64,000 nt of DNA from Lachnospiraceae bacterium (GTDB taxonomy: Bacteria > Bacillota > Clostridia > Lachnospirales > Lachnospiraceae). The translations under genes were made by a program, and so were the position numbers. The notes below the pieces were generated by a model that did no database searches, had not been told where the DNA came from, and saw nothing but the letters and a program-made list of their open reading frames with translations. Positions within the stretch are counted from its first letter, which is position 1, and each line of letters opens with the position of its first letter. Positions 1-11,580 of the stretch are shown here, piece by piece. The DNA lies in NCBI GenBank assembly GCA_015057515.1, contig SVED01000002.1, positions 1 to 64,000 on the forward strand, in the 5' to 3' direction.

Positions 1-1875
1 GTTACTGCTGAAAAGCATGATAGTTTTATTTCACCTACAGGTGATGGCCAGATTATTATGGATTTTTCAGGCAAAGAGCTTGTAAAGGGTGAGCCGGATG
101 CGTCCAGCTTTCCATCAGGTGGACTTAGAGCAACCTTCGAGGCTAGAGGATATACAGCCTGGGATCCTACTTCGCCGGCATTTATCAAGGATAAGACACT
201 TTACATACCTACAGCATTTTGTTCCTATAGCGGAGAGGCATTGGACAAAAAGACACCTCTTCTTCGTTCTATGGAAACCTTAAATCGTGCTGCAGTTAAG
301 TTGCTTCACGTTCTTGGTAATAACGAAGTAAAGCACATTTCTATTACTATTGGCGCAGAGCAGGAATACTTCCTTGTAGATAAGGATGTTTATCAGAATC
401 GTAAGGATTTAAAATATACAGGGCGTACTCTTTTTGGTGCACCGGCGCCAAAGGGTCAGGAGATGGAGGACCACTATTTTGGTAATCTTAAGCCACGTAT
501 AGCTGCATATATGCATGAACTTGATATGGAGCTTTGGAAACTTGGTATACCTGCCAAAACAAAGCACAACGAGGCTGCTCCTGCACAGCATGAGCTTGCA
601 CCGGTATTTGAAACAGCCAATGTTGCTGTTGACCACAACCAGCTTACTATGGAGATTATGAAGAAACTTGCCGACAAGCATAATATGGTTTGTCTTCTTC
701 ACGAGAAACCATTTGCAGGCATAAATGGTAGCGGAAAGCATGATAACTGGTCTCTTACAACTGATACAGGGGAAAACCTTTTTAATCCTGGAAAGACTCC
801 GGCAGAGAATACTCAGTTTTTAGTTTTTCTTGCTGCAGTAATTAAAGCAGTAGATGATTATGCAGACCTTCTTAGAATATCTGTAGCCAGTGCAGGAAAT
901 GACCACAGACTTGGTGGACATGAAGCACCTCCTGCCATTGTTTCGGTTTATCTTGGAGATGACCTTTACAAAATTATGCGTTCTATTCAGAAGGATAGAG
1001 AGATTGACCAGCAGGATAAGGTGGAAATGGATATTGCAAAGGTTCTTCCACACTTCCTTCAGGATACATCAGATAGAAATAGAACTTCACCATTTGCCTT
1101 TACCGGTAATAAGTTTGAGTTCAGAATGTTAGGCTCAGCGGCTTCTGTTGCAGATCCTAATGTATTTCTTAACACAGCTATGGCTGAGACTCTCAATGTG
1201 TTTAGAGAAAAGCTTGAGGGTGTTGCTTCTGAGGATATGGAGCAGGCTATTCGTAAGCTGGTGCAGGAGACTATGGCTAACCACAGAAGAGTAATCTTTA
1301 ATGGTAATGGTTACACTGATGAGTGGGTTGAGGAAGCAGGTAATAGAGGTTTGTTCAACTTGGTTTCTACACCAGATGCATTAGAGCAGTTTATCAGTGA
1401 GAAAAACAAAAAACTTCTTATTGAACATAAAATATTTACTGAGCAGGAGCTTTACTCCCGTTATGAAATTATGCTTGATAACTATTCAAAAACTATCAAT
1501 CTCGAGGCTAATACTATGGTGGAGATGATACAGAAGGATTTGCTTCCAGCTATGATTTCTTACACAGAACAGCTTGCGAGAACTGCAAGTTTAAAAAAAT
1601 CAGTTGTGCCTGATGTGACTTTAGTCAGCGAGGAAAGCTTAATTAAAAAGCTTTCTTTAGCTCAGACAAATCTTTATAATGGTATAGAAAAGCTTAAAAC
1701 TGATAATATGTCAGCTAAATCTATAGAAGGAAGTCTTGAAAGTGCAAAGTACTATCAGAGGGTAGTCCTTAAGGATATGGAGGATATACGAGTATTTGCT
1801 GATGAGGCAGAAACTCTTATGCCAGAATCTATGCTTCCATACCCAACCTATGGAGAATTGCTTTTCTCAATATAA
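1..1875 (+). CDS. glnN: Glutamine synthetase type III (GlnN), 5' end outside window
   Basis: Reading frame is open from base 1 through the listed start at 58; GSIII-type motifs ([44 protein letters not shown]). Confidence 0.95.
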   Translation, partial: VTAEKHDSFISPTGDGQIIMDFSGKELVKGEPDASSFPSGGLRATFEARGYTAWDPTSPAFIKDKTLYIPTAFCSYSGEALDKKTPLLRSMETLNRAAVKLLHVLGNNEVKHISITIGAEQEYFLVDKDVYQNRKDLKYTGRTLFGAPAPKGQEMEDHYFGNLKPRIAAYMHELDMELWKLGIPAKTKHNEAAPAQHELAPVFETANVAVDHNQLTMEIMKKLADKHNMVCLLHEKPFAGINGSGKHDNWSLTTDTGENLFNPGKTPAENTQFLVFLAAVIKAVDDYADLLRISVASAGNDHRLGGHEAPPAIVSVYLGDDLYKIMRSIQKDREIDQQDKVEMDIAKVLPHFLQDTSDRNRTSPFAFTGNKFEFRMLGSAASVADPNVFLNTAMAETLNVFREKLEGVASEDMEQAIRKLVQETMANHRRVIFNGNGYTDEWVEEAGNRGLFNLVSTPDALEQFISEKNKKLLIEHKIFTEQELYSRYEIMLDNYSKTINLEANTMVEMIQKDLLPAMISYTEQLARTASLKKSVVPDVTLVSEESLIKKLSLAQTNLYNGIEKLKTDNMSAKSIEGSLESAKYYQRVVLKDMEDIRVFADEAETLMPESMLPYPTYGELLFSI

Positions 1876-1882
1876 AAAAATG

Positions 1883-1917
1883 CGGTGTATTCCAGCGATG
1901 GAATACACCGTTTTTTT
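1883..1917 (+). terminator. Rho-independent terminator after glnN
   Basis: cggtgtattcca-gcga-tggaatacaccg followed by ttttttt. Confidence 0.9.
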
Positions 1918-2062
1918 GAACTAAAAAAGTTGAAATTGTTCAATAGACGAATAAATAGGGGGCTGGAATTATTTGTATTTATAGTCGCTAGATGTTATAA
2001 TAGTAAGTGTGTAAAATTATACTCGATATGTGAACATGAAAGGTTTTTGAAGGGAGGTACAT

Positions 2063-2707
2063 ATGGGGAAAAAGGCAAATGAGGACGAGGAAGTAACAAA
2101 GGTAGAAGTGACAGAAAGTAAGCAATCTATCAGTATATTTGGATTAAAGACTATCATAGGATTAATTGCTCTTGCGGTAATTGTAGTAGGTGCGGTTTTG
2201 TTGGTTAAGGCCCTAAAAAAGAAAGAGCCTGTAAAAGAAGTTATTACTGTTTCTACCCTGGAAAAGATTATAGAAGTTAGCGAGTTATCTACCTTTACAG
2301 TTGTATATAACGGTGTTGCAGAGGTTTCTGACTATGAGGGCAAGGAAGATGTAGGTTATTATGTATCCTACGAGGCAAATGTTAAAGCAGGTATTGACTT
2401 TGAGGATATTGAAATAAGTGTGGATCAGGAGAAAAAAGTAGTTAACATAAAACTACCAGAAGTGGAAATTATGGATACATTTGTGGACATAGGATCCCTA
2501 GATTACATATTTGTAAATGATAAGCTGAATACTCCAACTATTTCTGAGGAGGCATTTAAGCTTTGTAAGTATGATGTTATGATGGAGAGCAACAATCAAG
2601 AGGCCATAATTGAGTCTGCCCGTCAAAATGCCGTAAATGTGGTGAATGCTTTGGTTTCGCCTTTTGTTAAGCAGGTGGATCCTGAATTCGAAATAGTAAT
2701 AGAATAG
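2063..2707 (+). CDS. Membrane-anchored DUF4230-like protein
   Basis: N-terminal TM segment followed by a DUF4230-like extracytoplasmic region; RBS gggaggt. Confidence 0.6.
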   Translation: MGKKANEDEEVTKVEVTESKQSISIFGLKTIIGLIALAVIVVGAVLLVKALKKKEPVKEVITVSTLEKIIEVSELSTFTVVYNGVAEVSDYEGKEDVGYYVSYEANVKAGIDFEDIEISVDQEKKVVNIKLPEVEIMDTFVDIGSLDYIFVNDKLNTPTISEEAFKLCKYDVMMESNNQEAIIESARQNAVNVVNALVSPFVKQVDPEFEIVIE

Positions 2708-2718
2708 GAGGGAGATTT

Positions 2719-3330
2719 ATGAAGAAGATACTAATATTTTCACTGTTGTCACTTATGAGTCTCTCCCTGGTTGCATGCGGAAAAAAGGAAGAGCCTAAGG
2801 TAAATACTGAACCGCAAATAACTCAGATGCAGGCCATATGTGAGCTTGCAGTAATGGAGTGCTATTACCACAACGTGGCAAAATATTATGAGGAAGATGC
2901 CAGTGGTGTATGGATTTGGGCAAAGGACAAAAAATTCTGGATAGAGTACAGTGGTATAGTAACTATAGGTGTTGATGCAACCTTGGTTACTATGGAAGTA
3001 GAGGATACGAATGTTACTATAACTATTCCGGAAGCAAAGGTATTAGAGTGTGAGGTTGACGCGGACACGCTTAATGAGAATTCTTTTATAATCGATGATG
3101 ATTCTGCAAAAATCACAGCGGAAGATCAGACCTATGCTTTTGCAGAAGCGCAGGCACATTTGGAGGAAACTGCATCCAATGATACAGCCCTTCTCACAGA
3201 AGCGAGAGAACGCACAAAGGATCTTTTGGAAGAATATGTAAACAACATAGGAGAGGCCTTTGGAATTGAGTATACTATTACCTGGGTATATCTGGATGAA
3301 AATGGAAATAGTGGCCAAACAGAGGAGTAA
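2719..3330 (+). CDS. Lipoprotein, DUF4230-like
   Basis: Lipobox LSLVACG; related architecture to the preceding ORF; RBS ggaggga. Confidence 0.55.
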   Translation: MKKILIFSLLSLMSLSLVACGKKEEPKVNTEPQITQMQAICELAVMECYYHNVAKYYEEDASGVWIWAKDKKFWIEYSGIVTIGVDATLVTMEVEDTNVTITIPEAKVLECEVDADTLNENSFIIDDDSAKITAEDQTYAFAEAQAHLEETASNDTALLTEARERTKDLLEEYVNNIGEAFGIEYTITWVYLDENGNSGQTEE

Positions 3331-3336
3331 ATAAAA

Positions 3337-3384
3337 AAACAATGACATATTTTCTTGTTTAAGAAAAAATGTCATTGTTTTTTT
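3337..3384 (+). terminator. Rho-independent terminator
   Basis: aaacaatgacat ... atgtcattgttt followed by T tract. Confidence 0.85.
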
Positions 3385-3636
3385 ATATTTGAAGAGGTTA
3401 TTTTACTATTTTATGCGAGGGTCCGATAACAAAATTGCATTTATGGCAAATATTATATTCACAAATGTTAAAAAATGCTTGTTATTCTTTGATGTATGAG
3501 TGTATAATATATTAGTTTTAGAATAGCTATTATTGTGTCCCAAAATGTGTTGATATACATTTCAAGATTTTATATATAGATGTTTATAGATGCAGGAAAC
3601 CCAGATGAATTAAACTATACAGAAAGTGAGGCACTT

Positions 3637-4821
3637 ATGTCAAAGGGAAGATATGGTATTCACGGTGGACAGTACATACCTGAATCACTGATGAATGAAG
3701 TAAACAAGTTAGAAGAGGCTTACGAGTTTTACAAGAATGATGAGGATTTTATAAATGAGCTGAATAATCTTTCAAGAGAGTATGCAGGCAGACCATCACT
3801 TCTTTACTATGCAGAGAAGATGACCAAGGATCTTGGCGGTGCTAAGATATATTTTAAACGTGAGGATTTAAATCACACTGGCTCCCACAAGATTAATAAT
3901 GTATTAGGTCAGGCTCTTCTTGCAAAGAAAATGGGTAAGACCAGAATTATAGCTGAGACTGGTGCAGGACAGCACGGTGTTGCAACTGCAACTGCAGCTG
4001 CACTTTTAGGGCTTGAGTGTGAAATATTTATGGGTAAAGAGGATACCATCAGACAGGCTTTAAATGTTTACCGTATGGAGCTTTTAGGTGCCAAGGTGCA
4101 TGCTGTTGAGTCAGGAACCATGACTCTTAAGGATGCAGTAAATGAGTGTATGGGTGAGTGGGCTAGAAGAACAGAAGATACACTTTATGTGCTTGGTTCA
4201 GTTATGGGTCCACATCCATTTCCTATGATAGTTAGAGATTTCCAGAGTGTTATAAGCCGTGAGGCAAGAGCCCAGATACTTGAGAAGGAAGGTAAGCTTC
4301 CGGATGTGGTTATGGCTTGTGTAGGTGGTGGAAGTAATGCTATGGGAATGTTCTATGAGTTTATAAAGGACGAAGACGTTAAGCTTATTGGTTGTGAGGC
4401 AGCAGGTAAGGGTATTGATACTACAGAGACGGCAGCTACAGTAAATACAGGCTCTCTTGGAATCTTCCATGGTATGAAATCATATTTCTGTCAGGACGAG
4501 TATGGACAGATTGCTCCTGTATATTCTATCTCAGCAGGACTTGATTATCCTGGAGTTGGACCAGAACACGCAAACCTTTACGATTCGGGCAGAGCATCTT
4601 ATGTTCCTGTTACAGATGATGAGGCGGTAAATGCATTCGAATACATTGCAAGAACAGAGGGTATTATAGCAGCTATAGAGAGCTCCCACGCAGTGGCGCA
4701 TCTTATGAAGATTGCTCCTACTATGGACAAGGATCAGATTATTATTTGTTGTCTGTCCGGTCGTGGTGATAAGGACGTTGCAGCTATAGCAAGATATAGA
4801 GGAGTGGATTTACATGAGTAG
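3637..4821 (+). CDS. trpB: Tryptophan synthase beta chain
   Basis: [19 protein letters not shown] (PLP lysine), [24 protein letters not shown]. Likely start is the internal ATG at 3637. Confidence 0.95.
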   Translation: MSKGRYGIHGGQYIPESLMNEVNKLEEAYEFYKNDEDFINELNNLSREYAGRPSLLYYAEKMTKDLGGAKIYFKREDLNHTGSHKINNVLGQALLAKKMGKTRIIAETGAGQHGVATATAAALLGLECEIFMGKEDTIRQALNVYRMELLGAKVHAVESGTMTLKDAVNECMGEWARRTEDTLYVLGSVMGPHPFPMIVRDFQSVISREARAQILEKEGKLPDVVMACVGGGSNAMGMFYEFIKDEDVKLIGCEAAGKGIDTTETAATVNTGSLGIFHGMKSYFCQDEYGQIAPVYSISAGLDYPGVGPEHANLYDSGRASYVPVTDDEAVNAFEYIARTEGIIAAIESSHAVAHLMKIAPTMDKDQIIICCLSGRGDKDVAAIARYRGVDLHE

Positions 4822-5584
4822 AGTTAAAGAAGCCTTAGTAGGCAAGAAATCATTTATAGGATTTTTGACAGCAGGAGATCCTTGTATAGAGAAAACAGAA
4901 GATTTTATTGTGGAGATTGCCAATGCAGGGGCAGCTGTAGTAGAGATAGGTATTCCTTTCTCTGATCCTATTGCAGAGGGACCTGTAGTTCAGGAGGCAA
5001 ATGTAAGAGCCTTATCAGCACCAGGTGGATGTACCACAGATATGGTGTTTGATATGGTGGCAAAGGCCAGCAAAAGAGTGGATGTACCACTTGTGCTTCT
5101 TACATATCTCAATCCGGTTTACAAGTATGGATATGATAGATTTTGTGCAAAATGTAAAGAGACCGGAGTTGATGCAATCATTATCCCTGACCTTTCCTAC
5201 GAGGAAAAGGGGGAGCTGGTGGAAGAGGCAAAGAAGTATGATATAGATATTATTTCTCTTATATCCACTAACAGTGGTGACAGAATCAAAATGATAGCTG
5301 AGGATTCAACAGGCTATATATACATACTTCCATCTGCGGAGCATGTGGCAGAGGGTGAAATTAGCAGTAAGCTGGTTGAGACCGTGGCCCGTATCAGAAA
5401 AATAACAGATACACCTGTGGTTATTGAGTTTGGTGCAAATACCCCAGAACAGATTGCAAGATACAGCGATATAGCAGATGGTATTATTATTGAGACCCGT
5501 ATAGTTAAGCTTATCGAGAAGTATGGAAATGACGCAGGTAGCCATATATATGACTATGTTAAAAAGATGGTAGACAGCATTTAA
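4814..5584 (+). CDS. trpA: Tryptophan synthase alpha chain-like protein (divergent active-site loops)
   Basis: TIM barrel with [23 protein letters not shown]; overlaps trpB by 8 nt. Confidence 0.85.
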   Translation: MSRVKEALVGKKSFIGFLTAGDPCIEKTEDFIVEIANAGAAVVEIGIPFSDPIAEGPVVQEANVRALSAPGGCTTDMVFDMVAKASKRVDVPLVLLTYLNPVYKYGYDRFCAKCKETGVDAIIIPDLSYEEKGELVEEAKKYDIDIISLISTNSGDRIKMIAEDSTGYIYILPSAEHVAEGEISSKLVETVARIRKITDTPVVIEFGANTPEQIARYSDIADGIIIETRIVKLIEKYGNDAGSHIYDYVKKMVDSI

Positions 5585-5644
5585 TGCTGAAACATATATA
5601 GATGTGATATAGATAGTGTAGATTCACAGATAAGGAGCGAGGAT

Positions 5645-7036
5645 ATGGAACTTATTGAAGTAAGAGAGATATTTAGAAACAAGGAAGCATATTTTGACAA
5701 GGAGATAGAGATTGGTGGTTGGGTAAGAAGCAACCGTGACTCCAAAACTTTTGGATTTCTGGTACTTAACGACGGTACATTTTTTGAGCCAATACAAGTA
5801 GTGTACAACGATACAATGTCAAACTTTGACAAGATTGCCAAGGTAAATGTAGGTACTGCTCTTATAGTAAAGGGTACACTTATAGCTACACCAGATGCAA
5901 AGCAGCCATTTGAGATTCAGGCAACTAATATAGAGGTGGAGGGTGAGTCAACACCAGATTATCCATTGCAGAAGAAGAGACACACTATGGAGTATCTTCG
6001 TACAATACCACACCTTCGTGCAAGAACTAATACCTTCCAGGCAGTGTTCAGAATACGTTCACTTGTAGCCTATGCTATTCACAAGTTCTTCCAGGAGAGA
6101 GACTTCGTATATGTGCACACTCCAATTATCACTGGTAGTGACTGTGAGGGTGCGGGTGAGATGTTCACTGTTACAACTATGGATATGAATAACCTTCCTC
6201 TTACTGATGATGGCAAGGTTGATTTCAAAGAGGATTTCTTCAACAAGCAGACTAACCTTACAGTTAGTGGTCAGTTAAATGGCGAGACATATGCGATGGC
6301 ATTTAGAAACATTTATACTTTTGGACCAACATTTAGAGCAGAGAATTCAAATACAACCCGTCATGCAGCAGAGTTTTGGATGATTGAGCCGGAGATAGCA
6401 TTTGCAGACCTTAAGGATGATATGATGCTTGCAGAGAGCATGATAAAGTATATTATTCGTTACGTTCTTGAAAATGCACCAGAGGAAATGAAGTTCTTCA
6501 ACAGCTTTATTGACAAGGGTCTTATTGAGAGACTTGAGGGTGTTATGAACTCAGAGTTTGGTCATGTGACTTACACTGAGGCTATTGAGATATTAGAGAA
6601 GAATAACGATAAATTTGAGTTTAAAGCATACTGGGGTTGTGACCTTCAGACTGAACATGAGAGATACCTTACTGAAGAGGTATTTAAGCGTCCTGTATTC
6701 GTAACAGACTATCCAAAGGATATTAAGGCATTCTATATGAAGCTTAACGAGGATGGAAAGACAGTTGCCGCTATGGACTGTCTTGTACCTGGTATCGGAG
6801 AGATTATTGGCGGTAGCCAGAGAGAAGATGACTATGAGAAGCTTTCTGCACGTATGGCGGAGCTTGGTCTTAAGGCAGAGGATTATGATTTCTACCTCGA
6901 CCTTAGAAAGTTTGGTTCAACTCGTCACGCAGGCTTTGGACTTGGCTTCGAAAGAATGATAATGTACGTTACCGGTATGGGCAACATCAGAGATGTTATT
7001 CCATTCCCAAGAACAGTTAATAATTGCGAACTCTAA
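5645..7036 (+). CDS. asnS: Asparaginyl-tRNA synthetase
   Basis: Class II aaRS motifs: [64 protein letters not shown]. Confidence 0.95.
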   Translation: MELIEVREIFRNKEAYFDKEIEIGGWVRSNRDSKTFGFLVLNDGTFFEPIQVVYNDTMSNFDKIAKVNVGTALIVKGTLIATPDAKQPFEIQATNIEVEGESTPDYPLQKKRHTMEYLRTIPHLRARTNTFQAVFRIRSLVAYAIHKFFQERDFVYVHTPIITGSDCEGAGEMFTVTTMDMNNLPLTDDGKVDFKEDFFNKQTNLTVSGQLNGETYAMAFRNIYTFGPTFRAENSNTTRHAAEFWMIEPEIAFADLKDDMMLAESMIKYIIRYVLENAPEEMKFFNSFIDKGLIERLEGVMNSEFGHVTYTEAIEILEKNNDKFEFKAYWGCDLQTEHERYLTEEVFKRPVFVTDYPKDIKAFYMKLNEDGKTVAAMDCLVPGIGEIIGGSQREDDYEKLSARMAELGLKAEDYDFYLDLRKFGSTRHAGFGLGFERMIMYVTGMGNIRDVIPFPRTVNNCEL

Positions 7037-7112
7037 TGAGCCATGCACATAATGAGCGGAATTGGATGGTGGGAGCTTGCTCACATCCAGACATATTACG
7101 GTCATTATGTAT

Positions 7113-7168
7113 ACGGCGAATGCCGTAGCCCCTTAACAGCGAAGCTGTTAAGGGCGCCATGGCGAATG
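7113..7168. repeat. 56-bp palindromic repeat unit, copy 1
   Basis: acggcgaatgccgtagccccttaacagcgaagctgttaagggcgccatggcgaatg; perfect inner dyad ccttaacagc/gctgttaagg. Confidence 0.9.
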
Positions 7169-7192
7169 TAAGTATGGCCTACAGCATGGAAA

Positions 7193-7248
7193 ACGGCGAA
7201 TGCCGTAGCTCCTTACCGGCGAAGCAGGTAAGGGCGCCATGGCGAATG
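7193..7248. repeat. 56-bp palindromic repeat unit, copy 2 (80 bp after copy 1)
   Basis: acggcgaatgccgtagctccttaccggcgaagcaggtaagggcgccatggcgaatg; same flanks, changed stem sequence. Confidence 0.9.
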
Positions 7249-7263
7249 AAAGGAAACGGTACT

Positions 7264-7824
7264 ATGAAGAAGAAAAAACTGGCAATCATCTTAGTTATTT
7301 TTGTATTTCTGGTAGCAGGCGTTGCCTTAGCTATAGTATTATTAAACAGAACTGAGAAATACTATGTTCCATTAGAACTTTTGCTAGGAGAAAATAGTAG
7401 TACTGTTGATGAAAATGAAATAGAAGAATTTGAAAAATATCAGCTTAAGCCAATGGTTGCAAAAGGAGTTTGTGAAAGTGTATATATCAATTCAAATGAT
7501 GAAATTGTATTTGAGTATACAAAGGAGCAAAAAGAGGCGGAAATAGATGGCTTGGTAGAAATTATGACTGATAATATGATGATGATTACTTTCATAGGTA
7601 CATCATATTATAAATATAATGATGATTATACCAAAATAACAGTATCTATCGCCAGTGAGGATAATTTGGATAACCTGATTAGCTTTTCCATTTCATCTAT
7701 GCTTTTGTATCAAATATATAATGATGTACCGGCAGATGAAGCAAGTGTTGTTGCTGAGATAACCTATCTTGATTCTGGCAAGAAAGAAACAGTAACCTAT
7801 AACTGTTATAACTTGCATGAATAA
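7264..7824 (+). CDS. Small membrane-anchored hypothetical protein
   Basis: N-terminal KKKK plus TM; the ORF-track start at 7159 lies inside the repeat, so the ATG at 7264 is preferred. Confidence 0.7.
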   Translation: MKKKKLAIILVIFVFLVAGVALAIVLLNRTEKYYVPLELLLGENSSTVDENEIEEFEKYQLKPMVAKGVCESVYINSNDEIVFEYTKEQKEAEIDGLVEIMTDNMMMITFIGTSYYKYNDDYTKITVSIASEDNLDNLISFSISSMLLYQIYNDVPADEASVVAEITYLDSGKKETVTYNCYNLHE

Positions 7825-7878
7825 ATTAGAGGCAAAAGGCAATTATTTGCCAAATTAATATAATAGGAGGCAATATAT

Positions 7879-8889
7879 ATGGGAACTATATATATTCCAG
7901 AGGGCTATAAAAGCCCACAGTCCATCAAGGACACAGAAATTGCAATAAAAGAAGTTAAGGATTATTTTGAGCGAGCTCTGGCATCGGCTCTTAAGCTTAC
8001 CAGAGTATCTGCACCACTTTTTGTTAAGCCTGAATCAGGTCTTAATGACAACTTAAATGGTGTTGAGCGTCCGGTTTCATTTGGTGTAAAGGAGCAAAAT
8101 GATGCACCAGTGGAGATAGTTCACTCTCTTGCCAAGTGGAAGAGACTTGCCCTTGCAAACTATGGTTTTTCTGTAGGAGAGGGACTTTATACAGATATGA
8201 GTGCTATCCGTCGTGATGAGGATACAGATAACATTCATTCAATCTACGTTGACCAGTGGGACTGGGAGAAGATTATTAATAAAGAAGACAGAAATATCGA
8301 AACCTTAAAGGAAACGGTATTCCGTATATATATGGCTATTAAGCAGACTGAGTATTACATATGTGGAAGATACCATTTTATGGATCCATTTCTTCCAAAT
8401 GAAATTGCATTTATTACTACTCAGGAGCTTGAGGATATGTATCCAGACAAGACTCCAAAGGAGAGAGAAAACCTTATAGCTAAGGAAAAGGGTGCAGTAT
8501 TCCTCATGGGCATTGGTGACAAGCTTGCTTCAGGTGAGCGCCACGATGGTAGAGCACCAGACTATGACGATTGGACTCTGAATGGAGATATTTTAGTATA
8601 CTATCCAGTTCTTGATATATCACTTGAGCTTTCATCTATGGGAATTCGTGTTGATGAAGACGCATTAGATGCTCAGCTCAAAAAATCAGGCTGTGAGGAT
8701 AGGGCTACCCTCCCATTCCAGAAAGCAGTGCTTGATAAGGAACTTCCATACACTATTGGTGGTGGTATAGGACAATCTCGTATATGTATGTTCTTCCTTC
8801 AAAGAGCACATATCGGAGAGGTACAGTCTTCAATCTGGCCGGAGGATGTTTTAGAAACCGCAAAGGCTCACGGAGTAAATATATTATAA
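7879..8889 (+). CDS. asnA: Aspartate-ammonia ligase
   Basis: [44 protein letters not shown]. Confidence 0.95.
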   Translation: MGTIYIPEGYKSPQSIKDTEIAIKEVKDYFERALASALKLTRVSAPLFVKPESGLNDNLNGVERPVSFGVKEQNDAPVEIVHSLAKWKRLALANYGFSVGEGLYTDMSAIRRDEDTDNIHSIYVDQWDWEKIINKEDRNIETLKETVFRIYMAIKQTEYYICGRYHFMDPFLPNEIAFITTQELEDMYPDKTPKERENLIAKEKGAVFLMGIGDKLASGERHDGRAPDYDDWTLNGDILVYYPVLDISLELSSMGIRVDEDALDAQLKKSGCEDRATLPFQKAVLDKELPYTIGGGIGQSRICMFFLQRAHIGEVQSSIWPEDVLETAKAHGVNIL

Positions 8890-8924
8890 ATATACATGGG
8901 AGATATTATCCATATAAAAATGAG

Positions 8925-8979
8925 AAAGCTATTGTATTTGAAGGTGTGTATACAACATCTTTAAATGTAATAGCTTTTT
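8925..8979 (+). terminator. Probable rho-independent terminator after asnA
   Basis: aaagctattgtattt ... aaatgtaatagcttttt. Confidence 0.6.
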
Positions 8980-9119
8980 GTTTGGAGATGATTATTTTGA
9001 TAAACTTATGTTTCTGTGGTATGATGAAGCAAATTAAAAGTATTTTGAATCAGATACTGTGCTGACGCTGAATAATCACTAGAAAATAGAGTAAGATTTA
9101 ACAACAAGGAGGGTAAAGA

Positions 9120-9704
9120 ATGATTTACGACATTTCACAGGAAGTGTTTTCCTGTACAGTGTTTCCGGGAGATCCATCACCTATTGGAAGAAAAATGGAG
9201 ACTATAGAAGGTGGGGGTATATGCAACCTTACAGAGCTTACTATGTGTGCCCATAACGGAACGCATGTGGATGCACCATATCATTTTTTAGATGAGGGGA
9301 AGACCATAGATGAGTTATCACTTGATGCCTTTGTTGGGGATTGCTATGTGGTTCATCACACTGGTGATGTAACTGCTGAAGATGCGAGAAATATATTAGA
9401 CAAAGCAGGCAAATGCAAGGCAGATAAACGAATTTTGATTGGTGGAAAAGCCACTGTTACTGCTGATGCTGCCAAAGTTTTTGCGAGGGCTAAAATCAAG
9501 CTTATAGGTAATGAAAGTCAGACTGTGGGACCTGAAAATGCACCTAAAGAGGTACATTTGATATTACTAGGTGAGGAAATCATTTTACTTGAGGGTATAG
9601 TTCTTAAGGCTGTGCCAGATGGAAAATATTTATTAAATGCAGCACCGCTGAATTTAGGTGGTTGTGACGGAGCACCTTGTAGGGCTATATTGATAGAACA
9701 GTAG
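9120..9704 (+). CDS. Cyclase family protein (kynurenine formamidase-like)
   Basis: HNGTHVDAPYHF metal-binding motif; MIYDISQ start. Confidence 0.85.
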   Translation: MIYDISQEVFSCTVFPGDPSPIGRKMETIEGGGICNLTELTMCAHNGTHVDAPYHFLDEGKTIDELSLDAFVGDCYVVHHTGDVTAEDARNILDKAGKCKADKRILIGGKATVTADAAKVFARAKIKLIGNESQTVGPENAPKEVHLILLGEEIILLEGIVLKAVPDGKYLLNAAPLNLGGCDGAPCRAILIEQ

Positions 9705-9743
9705 AATGATTAGCGGAGCACCGAGAAAAAAGGAGAATACTAG

Positions 9744-10442
9744 ATGAACAACCAAGAAATAAGACAACGTCTAGAGGCTATGGCAGAAGCTAAATACAAG
9801 GAATTTTCCCAGTCGCTTATACCGGGTAGCCGACCTATACTGGGAGTGAGAATCCCGGCTCTTAGAAATCTGGCTAAGGAAATTGCCAAAGGAGATTGGA
9901 AGACTTACTTAGACAATGCGTTGGATGATACATTTGAGGAGGTAAATCTTCAGGGCTTCGTTATAGGATATGCAAAGGCGGACCTGGATACTTTGTTACC
10001 ATACATAGCCAGATATGTCAGGAAGATAAATGACTGGTCACTTTGCGATGGTTTCTGTGCTACTTTAAAAATAGTTGAAAAAAACCGAGAAGAATTTTTG
10101 CGCTTTTTAGAAACCTATTCCCATGAAAACAGTGAGTTTAAACAGCGTTTCGTGGCGGTTATGCTTATGGATTATTATCTTACTGATGAATATATTGATA
10201 GAACCTTGTCAATCCTTGATTATATGAAGCATGATGGCTACTATCGCAAAATGGGAGTGGCATGGGCTCTTGCTACCGCATTTGCCAAACAACGAGAAAA
10301 AACACTTGCATATATGCAAATTGGGGAAAATACATTAGATGATTTTACATACAACAAAGCTATTCAAAAAATGCGGGAATCCTATCGTGTAGCTAAGGAA
10401 GACAAGGAAATGCTGAACAATATGAAGAGAAAAGATATATAG
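9744..10442 (+). CDS. DNA alkylation repair protein (AlkD-like HEAT repeat)
   Basis: PILGVRIPALRNLAKEI, WSLCDGFC, AWALATAFAK. Confidence 0.85.
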   Translation: MNNQEIRQRLEAMAEAKYKEFSQSLIPGSRPILGVRIPALRNLAKEIAKGDWKTYLDNALDDTFEEVNLQGFVIGYAKADLDTLLPYIARYVRKINDWSLCDGFCATLKIVEKNREEFLRFLETYSHENSEFKQRFVAVMLMDYYLTDEYIDRTLSILDYMKHDGYYRKMGVAWALATAFAKQREKTLAYMQIGENTLDDFTYNKAIQKMRESYRVAKEDKEMLNNMKRKDI

Positions 10443-10601
10443 GATATATGTATATAAATTTACCTTAATCATATATAAATACAAAATGTATAAAAAACAA
10501 ATGTGATATTTTGGAAAACTCCTTGACATAATAAAGGAAAATGTATAACATAGTATTGAAAACTACATGTGATAGTAAAGATAATTTTGTGAGGTGTTAA
10601 A

Positions 10602-11489
10602 ATGGCAGATTTTATTATTAGTGCATGCTCTACAGCAGATTTGACAAAGGAGCAGTTTGAGGAACACGATATTAAGTATATTTACTTTCATTATACATTA
10701 GATGGGGTTTCATATCTTGATGACTTAGGTCAATCTATGAACTTTGATGATTTTTACAAGAAGATGGAAGAGGGGGCTGACACAGCAACTTCTCAGATTA
10801 ATCCAGATGAGTTTGTGGAGTTCTTCACTCCGTTTTTAGAGGAGGGAAAGGATATTATTCATCTTTCATTGTCATCTGGTATTTCAGGAGTTTATAACTC
10901 TGCAACTATAGCTAAGGATATGCTTTTGGAAAAATATCCTGATCGCAAGATTATTATCATTGATTCTCTTGCTGCTTCAGCAGGCTATGGACTTTTCATG
11001 GTAGAAATCAGCGAGAAAAAGAAGAATGGTGCCACTATAGATGAGATAGCTGCTTGGGTTGAAGATGTTAAGCTTAAGATGAATCACTGGATATTAGTTA
11101 CAGACCTTAAGTACCTTGTTAGGGGTGGTCGTGTTTCTAAGGCGTCTGGAACAATTGGAAATATGCTTAATATATGCCCTATTATTGAGGTCAACAACGA
11201 GGGAAAGCTTATTCCTAGAGAAAAGGTAAGAGGTAAGAAAAAGGGCATCAAACGTATGGCTGAGCTTATGGAGCAGCACGCAGAGGGTGGAGTAGATTAT
11301 TCTGGAAAATGCTATATTTCTATGTCTGCATGTCCGGAGGACGCTGAAGCCGTTGCTGCTGCTATAAAGGAGAAGTTCCATAAGATAGACGGTGAGATTA
11401 TCATAAATTATATTGGAACTACTATAGGTAGTCATACAGGTCCAGGAACAACAGCACTCTTTTTCTGGGGAGATGAAAGACAGGTATAG
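10602..11489 (+). CDS. DegV family protein
   Basis: ISACSTADL, TSQINPDEF, LSLSSGISGVYNSA, HTGPGTTALFFWG. Confidence 0.9.
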   Translation: MADFIISACSTADLTKEQFEEHDIKYIYFHYTLDGVSYLDDLGQSMNFDDFYKKMEEGADTATSQINPDEFVEFFTPFLEEGKDIIHLSLSSGISGVYNSATIAKDMLLEKYPDRKIIIIDSLAASAGYGLFMVEISEKKKNGATIDEIAAWVEDVKLKMNHWILVTDLKYLVRGGRVSKASGTIGNMLNICPIIEVNNEGKLIPREKVRGKKKGIKRMAELMEQHAEGGVDYSGKCYISMSACPEDAEAVAAAIKEKFHKIDGEIIINYIGTTIGSHTGPGTTALFFWGDERQV

Positions 11490-11580
11490 ACATTTATTTG
11501 TTCCATATGTATAATTTTAGTATGGTGGGCTTATGCTATAGCTAAGGAAGTACCATAGATATAACTTAGGGAGGGATATT

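Noticed and set aside
3385-3636. Possible T-box or trp leader upstream of trpBA
   Set aside because: No T-box motif (AGGGTGGNACCGCG), no terminator/antiterminator pair and no Trp-rich leader peptide seen.
4980-4998. SDPIAEGP in TrpA where E. coli has SDPLADGP (catalytic Asp60 to Glu)
   Set aside because: From memory, Glu at this position occurs in many clostridial TrpA proteins, so it is not used as evidence of inactivation; the loop-6 and phosphate-site changes are.
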